A stretch of DNA of 12,501 nucleotides from Prevotella sp. GTDB lineage: Bacteria > Bacteroidota > Bacteroidia > Bacteroidales > Dysgonomonadaceae. Shown piece after piece: positions 7,762-12,501 of this stretch. Position 1 is the first letter of the stretch. Each line of letters opens with the position of its first letter. The stretch is taken from contig JAISES010000237.1 in NCBI GenBank assembly GCA_031263965.1, positions 1 through 12,501 of the forward strand, in the 5' to 3' direction. The translations under genes were made by a program, and so were the position numbers. The notes below the pieces were generated by a model. The model was not told the DNA's origin and searched no databases. It was given only the letters and a program-made list of their open reading frames with translations.

Positions 7762-8682
7762 ATAGTCAATCCTTCCTTCCTGTCTGTATTGCAGGGGAGG
7801 GATTCCTTCTTTTTTACGGAAAAAAGAGGAAAATTGGCTTACTGTTTCAAAATTCAACTTAAGTGCGATTTCGGTAATATTCATTTCGGTGTTGGTGAGC
7901 AATTCTTTGGCATGCAGATGCTTCAAATTTGCCTGATATTGAGCCGGTGATACATTTGTGTATTGTTTAAACATCTTTCTAAACCAAGAATAACTGACCC
8001 TCAGTTTATCCGCGATCTCCTGAGGTGAGATAGAGGTTCCCATTTCTTGTCTCATAATATTTCGGGCCTCATCTATTTTATTGATAACAAAAGAGTCGTT
8101 TAATTTCAGGTTTTTATTGACATAGTACACAGAGCCAAGTATATACAACACAATACTTGATATTATTTGTTGATAGCCACTCCGCTCCAGCATCGCGTAG
8201 TTTACGATATCTTTGTATAAGCAAATGACAGAAGAATTGAATCCCAAATGAAAAACAGGTGAACTTGGACTGAAAAAGCTACTCTTTACTCTATTATCAA
8301 TATGTACACCTCTAAAACCGACCCAATATTCGTACCAACCTGTGTCTTTATCAGGCTCATACGAATGCCACTCGTTAGGGAACAGCAATATCATCGTACC
8401 TGCTTCGATACGTTGTCTTTTGCACGATTCGGACTCAAAATATCCTTTTCCTTTCGATATATAGATCAATTGATACTCTTTCAATGTTCTGCCGACTTTG
8501 GGATCAAAGATGTGCGACTCGGGATGCTGAGAGCGTGGATACGAACTGTTTTGGGGAATCAGTTGCAATCCGACAGTAGTAACCACGATACCCCATGCTT
8601 CATCATTTTCGCTTATATTGAAGTACTTAATGCTATAACTCTCGTGTTTATTCATAAGGTATGGTTTGGATGCTGCAATCAT
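7759..8682 (-). CDS. AraC-family transcriptional regulator
   Basis: A 307-residue one-component regulator: an N-terminal AraC_binding (cupin-like) sensor domain, about residues 20-150, with YQLIYISKGKGYFES and MILLFPNEWHSYEPD motifs, and a C-terminal double helix-turn-helix at about 200-307. The first helix-turn-helix includes SPQEIADKLRVSYSWFRKMF; the second includes NITEIALKLNFETVSQFSSF and ends GIPPLQYR. The early WGIVVTTVGLQ block is typical of Bacteroidetes members. The start is uncertain: GTG at 8694, ATG at 8682 and ATG at 8655 are all in frame, and the last (298 residues) best fits where the conserved domain begins. A weak promoter (TTTG at 8733-8730, 20 bp, TAATTTCT at 8709-8702) would serve either ATG. 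It stands alone, converging on the HTCS gene, so its targets and ligand (probably a sugar) are unknown. Direct repeats flank it. Confidence 0.9.
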   Translation of the reverse strand: MIAASKPYLMNKHESYSIKYFNISENDEAWGIVVTTVGLQLIPQNSSYPRSQHPESHIFDPKVGRTLKEYQLIYISKGKGYFESESCKRQRIEAGTMILLFPNEWHSYEPDKDTGWYEYWVGFRGVHIDNRVKSSFFSPSSPVFHLGFNSSVICLYKDIVNYAMLERSGYQQIISSIVLYILGSVYYVNKNLKLNDSFVINKIDEARNIMRQEMGTSISPQEIADKLRVSYSWFRKMFKQYTNVSPAQYQANLKHLHAKELLTNTEMNITEIALKLNFETVSQFSSFFRKKEGIPPLQYRQEGRIDY

Positions 8683-8765
8683 GATATAAACCACTAAAGT
8701 AAGAAATTATAAATGAAATACATCGGGGGCAAAAAATATAATATTGTCAAAGAGTATTTCAGAAC

Positions 8766-8953
8766 CTGTTTGAATTTTATAGCAAATTTTTTTTATAGTT
8801 ATTTTCAGATGGATTTTGTTCTTTTTACTTGCAGGTTTAGCGGGCTAAACCAGCAAGCAAAAAGGATAAAATACGCTGAAAAGAGCATGAAAAAATTGCT
8901 AAGAAGTTTTTTTTCAAATCCTATAATAATATTTTTCGATAAAATTCAAACAG
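8766..8953. mobile_element. 188-bp MITE-like palindromic element
   Basis: CTGTTTGAATTTTAT (8766-8780) and ATAAAATTCAAACAG (8939-8953) are perfect 15-bp terminal inverted repeats. Near the centre a strong hairpin is formed by CTTTTTACTTGC (8821-8832) plus GGTTTAGC (8834-8841) against GCTAAACC (8844-8851) plus GCAAGCAAAAAG (8853-8864), with a 2-nt loop and only two mismatches. No credible coding frame is present. A copy of the right arm occurs at 7719-7761, showing the sequence is repeated. It sits between the divergent AraC and aroK genes. Short length, terminal repeats and lack of genes suggest a non-autonomous transposable element or dispersed palindrome; no clear target-site duplication was seen. 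Confidence 0.6.
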
Positions 8954-8960
8954 TTTCTCA
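8918..8960. repeat. Direct repeat copy 2 (right arm of the MITE-like element)
   Basis: This is the second copy of the 43-bp sequence at 7719-7761, same orientation, three mismatches, 1199 bp apart. Here it forms the right end of the complete 188-bp palindromic element. The similarity stops sharply on both sides. Confidence 0.75.
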
Positions 8961-9079
8961 GATGTCGCAAATTTGGTTTTGACGATTTAGTCATGCTTAT
9001 TATTTGAGATTTACATAATTTTAGAATTACAAATTCATTGAGATTGAATCATGTATAATTTTATTGAATATAATGTCCA

Positions 9080-9107
9080 TTGTTATTCTTTGCTTTTTGT
9101 ATTTTTG
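9080..9107 (+). promoter_or_regulatory. Promoter of the aroK-protease-radA operon
   Basis: TTG at 9080-9082, a 17-bp spacer, then TATTTTTG at 9100-9107: a full match to the Bacteroidetes TTG-N17/19-TAnnTTTG consensus. Transcription would start near 9113, leaving a leader of about 18 nt before the aroK ATG at 9131. The leader is A-rich and lacks a Shine-Dalgarno sequence, as is usual for the phylum. Confidence 0.6.
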
Positions 9108-9130
9108 TATAAAGCTTTAAAAAAATCTAA

Positions 9131-9652
9131 ATGAAAAGAATATTCCTTATTGGATATATGGGAACCGGCAAAACAACAGTTGGCAGAGAACTTGCAAAAG
9201 AACTTAATCTTGATTTTATTGATCTTGATCATTTTATACAATCCCGATACCAGAAAACAATCGGTCAGATTTTCAGGGAAATGGGAGAATCGGAATTCCG
9301 TATTATAGAAAGCAACATGCTTAAAGAGGTTGGAAAATTCGAAAATGTTGTTATTTCCACCGGAGGCGGAACTCCCTGCTTCTTCGATAATATGGACTAC
9401 ATGAACAGTGCAGGGATTACTATTTATCTCAAAGCTACACCTGAAGCTTTATCTGAAAGATTAAACACATGCAAAGATAAACGCCCCCTCATTAAAGATA
9501 AAAGCAAAGAAGAACTTCTGAACTTTGTAACAGAAAATCTGACAAAACGTGAACCTTATTACACAAAAGCAGTTATTATATACGAACCTGAAGAATTAAT
9601 AAACAGGGATGATATGAATAAATATATTCTACAATTAATAGAAAAATTATGA
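9131..9652 (+). CDS. aroK: Shikimate kinase
   Basis: Cytoplasmic enzyme that phosphorylates the 3-hydroxyl of shikimate with ATP, the fifth step of chorismate and aromatic amino-acid synthesis. The 173-residue length is normal. All family signatures are visible: Walker A GTGKTT (11-16, K14), the shikimate-binding DLD (D31, D33), R57 in ESEFR, the GGG loop at 78-80, the lid arginine R118 in KRPL, and R140 in KREPYY. The protein should therefore be active. It is first in an operon: its TGA at 9650-9652 overlaps the ATG (9649) of the protease gene as ATGA, implying translational coupling. Such a short P-loop kinase could in principle be a gluconate kinase, but the DLD, GGG and REPYY motifs favour shikimate. 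Confidence 0.96.
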   Translation: MKRIFLIGYMGTGKTTVGRELAKELNLDFIDLDHFIQSRYQKTIGQIFREMGESEFRIIESNMLKEVGKFENVVISTGGGTPCFFDNMDYMNSAGITIYLKATPEALSERLNTCKDKRPLIKDKSKEELLNFVTENLTKREPYYTKAVIIYEPEELINRDDMNKYILQLIEKL

Positions 9653-11514
9653 AACGAAGCATGATTTTTTCAAAGGTATTATTAACCGGAGTAATATTTT
9701 GTGCCCCGTTTACGCTCCTTTTTGCACAAAGAGAACAGTATCGCTTCAATGAAGATAAATCGGAAGTGTCTTTGATAATAGACACGAAGAAAACAACCTT
9801 CACTGTGGACAATGCTATGCGCAAAAAGATGGGCCAGCCTCTTTTGGAAGCTAAAATATACCCTTTGGAAGTAAATATGGATACGATTGGCGTTTGGTCC
9901 GAATCGTCTACCAGGAGAGAGAATATCTGGAAACTGGAAGTCGGCGTACCCCTGTCAAAAGGTTTTTATATCAGCATGGAGGATTTTTATTTACCAAAAG
10001 GAGCTCAGTTGTTTGCATATAATAAAAATAACTTTGAAAATGCCGTTGTGTTCAGCCACGAGGACAATCCCAACGGGGGGCCATATTCAATTGAAGATTT
10101 GAACGGAGATAATGTTATACTTGAATATGTTGCGAGTAAAAACATAACCGAAAAGCCCAAAATACATCTGCTGGATGTAGGATATAAATATTCCGATGAA
10201 ACAGGTGAAGTTTTTGGTTTCGGAACCGCTGCTTCCTGTATGATAAATATAAATTGTACACAGGGTGTAGAGTGGCAAGCCCAAAAGAAAGGCGTAGTCC
10301 GTTTAAGAATGAGTACGACGACAAACAATGAAGACAAAGGAAATTTATGTACCGGAACCCTGATAAATAATACAAATAACGACCGTACTCCATATATACT
10401 GACAGCATATCATTGTCTGGATAATGTCGATATCAGTAACCCCGACAACTTCAGCGTATTTTTTAATTACGAGTCGTCTACATGCGAAAATACAGGGATC
10501 AAACCATCGTATAAATTCCATAGAGGAGCGAATGTAAAAGTGGCCAATCCTACTTCGGATGGCAGCGATGGCGTTTTGTTGCAATTGACAGGAACAATTC
10601 CGGAAGATTGGGATGTATATTTTAACGGATGGGACAGAAGTAATGCGAATAATGTTACAGGTGGAGCTGTTATCCATCATCCGCAGGGAGATGTAAAGAA
10701 AATTACCTTATATAACAAAACCCCTGCTTCGGGACAATGGGGTAATACTTCTCCTGCAAACTCTTTCTGGATTGTATCCTATTCGGAAGGTTCCACCGAA
10801 GGGGGTTCATCCGGCAGTCCTGTTTTTAACCAGAATGGCTTAGTTATAGGATCTCTGACAGGTGGGAACAGCAGTTGTTCATCACCTGCTGCATCCGATT
10901 ATTACGGTAAATTATGGTATCATTGGGATCAGTCGCCTGATCAGGATTTGCATATGAGTAAATATCTGGACCCTGCAAATTCAGGGCAAACAGTTCTTTC
11001 CGGATTGCCCAATAATGGTAACCTGGACGAAGAATTGTTCCTGAATAAATCGGATATAAACCTTCTACCCAATTTATCCGCTACAATAAATATCCTTAGC
11101 GGAAATGGCGATTATACCATCACATCTTCCGATAATAGCATTGCAACAACAGAATTATCCGGCAATGTAATTACTGTAAAAGCACTAAAGAGAGGGACTG
11201 CCGAACTGACAGTAACCGACAAAAAAGAAAAAACAAAGACCGTAACCGTGCGTGTCCAAAACAATATAGACATCTCGGTGAAAGATAATAGCATATTGAT
11301 AAACGTATATAATGAAAAAGGCGAAGTAGAAGTTGATAAAATAAAACAAGTGCGGGTTATAAATCTGGACGCAGATGTATTGTATAACAAAAAGAATCTC
11401 GATGAAAGCGATCATACGATAGATATGAGTCTTTTCAGGAATAATATATATATCATTCAGGTGAAAACGAAGAAAGGCACAACCAAAGCAGAGAAAATAT
11501 TATGGCAAAAGTAA
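9649..11514 (+). CDS. Secreted lysyl-endopeptidase-like serine protease with T9SS-type C-terminal domain
   Basis: A 621-residue exported protease of the trypsin fold (lysyl endopeptidase / Achromobacter protease I group). Signal peptide about 1-26 (ending LLFA-Q), then a propeptide-like region to about 195, then the protease domain to about 450. The catalytic triad is visible: H255 in TAYHC, D307 in SDGVLLQL and S388 in GGSSGSP. Cysteines at 197, 203, 234, 256, 279 and 410 could form disulfides. D417 in ASDYYG lies where the lysine-selecting Asp of protease I (D225) falls, 31 residues after the serine, so cleavage after Lys is predicted. The His210 position is Thr404 here. Residues about 465-537 look like a bacterial Ig-like (Big2) domain. 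The last 80 end in DMSLFRNNIYIIQVKTKKG and AEKILWQK, like a T9SS type A sorting domain, so the protein is probably secreted or surface-anchored. It overlaps aroK by 4 bp and radA by 13 bp. P. gingivalis PepK is a likely relative. Confidence 0.87.
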   Translation: MKRSMIFSKVLLTGVIFCAPFTLLFAQREQYRFNEDKSEVSLIIDTKKTTFTVDNAMRKKMGQPLLEAKIYPLEVNMDTIGVWSESSTRRENIWKLEVGVPLSKGFYISMEDFYLPKGAQLFAYNKNNFENAVVFSHEDNPNGGPYSIEDLNGDNVILEYVASKNITEKPKIHLLDVGYKYSDETGEVFGFGTAASCMININCTQGVEWQAQKKGVVRLRMSTTTNNEDKGNLCTGTLINNTNNDRTPYILTAYHCLDNVDISNPDNFSVFFNYESSTCENTGIKPSYKFHRGANVKVANPTSDGSDGVLLQLTGTIPEDWDVYFNGWDRSNANNVTGGAVIHHPQGDVKKITLYNKTPASGQWGNTSPANSFWIVSYSEGSTEGGSSGSPVFNQNGLVIGSLTGGNSSCSSPAASDYYGKLWYHWDQSPDQDLHMSKYLDPANSGQTVLSGLPNNGNLDEELFLNKSDINLLPNLSATINILSGNGDYTITSSDNSIATTELSGNVITVKALKRGTAELTVTDKKEKTKTVTVRVQNNIDISVKDNSILINVYNEKGEVEVDKIKQVRVINLDADVLYNKKNLDESDHTIDMSLFRNNIYIIQVKTKKGTTKAEKILWQK

Positions 11515-12501
11515 AAACCGCATACGTATGTACCAATTGTGGAAACGATTCTCCAAAATGGCTGGGTAAATGCCCTGTATGTGGAGAATGGAATACATAT
11601 GCGGAAGAAGTTATAAGCAAAGATACGAACCCTTCGAAAGGAGGACTTCATATATTCGATACTCCTAAAGCTAAACCGCTATTATTAAGGGATGTAGAAA
11701 CCGGTGAAGACCCCAGGATAGATATGCGGGACGGCGAGTTAAACCGCGTTTTGGGAGGAGGATTGGTTCCCGGTTCTTTAGTTTTGATAGGAGGCGAACC
11801 GGGTATAGGAAAATCGACGCTCATCCTGCAAACAGTACTTGGATTGCAAAATATAAAAACACTATATATTTCCGGCGAAGAAAGCGCCCGTCAATTGAAG
11901 CTGAGGGCAGACCGTATAAATTCGAATAGTGAAAATTGTTTTATCGTATGCGAAACGAATCTCGAACAAATATTTGTACATATACAAAATCTCAAACCCG
12001 ATTTTGTAATTATCGACTCTATACAAACGATCTTTACAGATACAGTGGAATCCTCTCCCGGAAGCGTTACGCAAGTGCGGGAATGTTCTGCCGCCATACT
12101 TAAATTTGCCAAAGAAACAGGAACTCCTGCAATTCTGATAGGACACATCAACAAGGAAGGCAGCATCGCCGGGCCAAAAGTATTGGAACACATTGTAGAT
12201 ACTGTCCTTCAATTTGAGGGGGATCAACACTATATGTATCGCATATTACGAAGTATTAAAAACCGCTTTGGAAGCACTGCCGAACTTGGAATTTATGAGA
12301 TGCGGCAAAACGGATTGCGGGAAGTAAGTAATCCGTCAGAATTGTTATTAACACAGAATCACGAGGGGCTGAGCGGCGTATCCATTGCTGCTGCAATAGA
12401 GGGTATCCGTCCTTTCCTGATAGAAACTCAATCCCTGGTAAGTACGGCTGCATACGGAACGCCTCAACGATCGGCTACGGGATTCGACCTGCGCCGGATG
12501 A
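11502..12501 (+). CDS. radA: DNA repair protein RadA (3' end cut by window)
   Basis: RadA is a RecA-like ATPase (bacterial radA/sms) that works with RecA in homologous recombination and drives branch migration at recombination intermediates. The first 333 residues are present with no stop; family members are about 455 long. Visible are the N-terminal zinc finger C10-x2-C13...C24-x2-C27 (CTNCG, CPVCG), Walker A GEPGIGKST (98-106, K104), the Walker B strand FVIIDSIQT, and the RadA-specific KNRFG motif (253-257). The sequence ends in SATGFDLRRM at the start of the Lon-like C-terminal domain. The ATG at 11502 lies inside the protease gene, 13 bp before its end, which suggests translational coupling. 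It is the third gene of the aroK operon. Nothing indicates a defect. Confidence 0.95.
   Translation, partial: MAKVKTAYVCTNCGNDSPKWLGKCPVCGEWNTYAEEVISKDTNPSKGGLHIFDTPKAKPLLLRDVETGEDPRIDMRDGELNRVLGGGLVPGSLVLIGGEPGIGKSTLILQTVLGLQNIKTLYISGEESARQLKLRADRINSNSENCFIVCETNLEQIFVHIQNLKPDFVIIDSIQTIFTDTVESSPGSVTQVRECSAAILKFAKETGTPAILIGHINKEGSIAGPKVLEHIVDTVLQFEGDQHYMYRILRSIKNRFGSTAELGIYEMRQNGLREVSNPSELLLTQNHEGLSGVSIAAAIEGIRPFLIETQSLVSTAAYGTPQRSATGFDLRRM

Noticed and set aside
7719..8960. Composite transposon carrying the AraC gene
   Set aside because: No transposase is present, copy 1 is only one arm of the element, and no target-site duplication was found; only the direct-repeat observation is kept.
8713..8982. 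89-codon plus-strand open frame upstream of aroK
   Set aside because: It coincides with the 188-bp palindromic element, has low-complexity composition and no family resemblance.
11112..11415. Minus-strand open frames inside the protease gene
   Set aside because: They are shadows of a well-supported plus-strand gene and show no domain resemblance.

Overview
The window looks like a chromosomal piece of an AT-rich Bacteroidales genome, possibly Dysgonomonas- or Proteiniphilum-like (the genus is a guess). Three things point there: a hybrid two-component regulator beside a secreted glycosidase, a TAnnTTTG-type promoter in front of the shikimate kinase gene, and a secreted protease whose C-terminus resembles a type IX secretion (T9SS) sorting domain. 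Start sites generally lack a strong Shine-Dalgarno sequence, as is usual in this phylum.

Left part (1-7411): a rhamnose-polysaccharide locus. A secreted GH78 alpha-L-rhamnosidase is on the minus strand. Divergent from it is a complete one-protein hybrid two-component system (HTCS) with a 14-blade periplasmic sensor, histidine kinase, receiver and AraC-type output domain. Just downstream of the rhamnosidase, in the same orientation, is a short remnant of what looks like a CE12 rhamnogalacturonan acetylesterase. It lacks the nucleophile end and its reading frame is broken. This suggests an eroding pectin / rhamnogalacturonan utilization locus. No SusC/SusD pair is visible.

Middle part (7412-9130): repeat-rich DNA around a single AraC-family regulator gene on the minus strand. 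Between the converging HTCS and AraC genes lie nested inverted repeats. Upstream of the AraC gene lies a 188-bp MITE-like element with perfect 15-bp terminal inverted repeats and a strong central hairpin. The right arm of that element recurs as a 43-bp direct repeat overlapping the AraC stop codon, so the regulator gene is bracketed by direct repeats 1.2 kb apart.

Right part (9131-12501): a tightly packed plus-strand operon. Shikimate kinase (aroK) overlaps by 4 bp a secreted S1-family, lysyl-endopeptidase-like protease, which overlaps by 13 bp the DNA repair gene radA (cut by the window end). A good promoter precedes aroK. A surface or secreted protease translationally coupled between two cytoplasmic housekeeping genes is the most unusual arrangement here. 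I see no CRISPR array, tRNA, rRNA, integrase or transposase, and nothing I can defend as a wholly new system.
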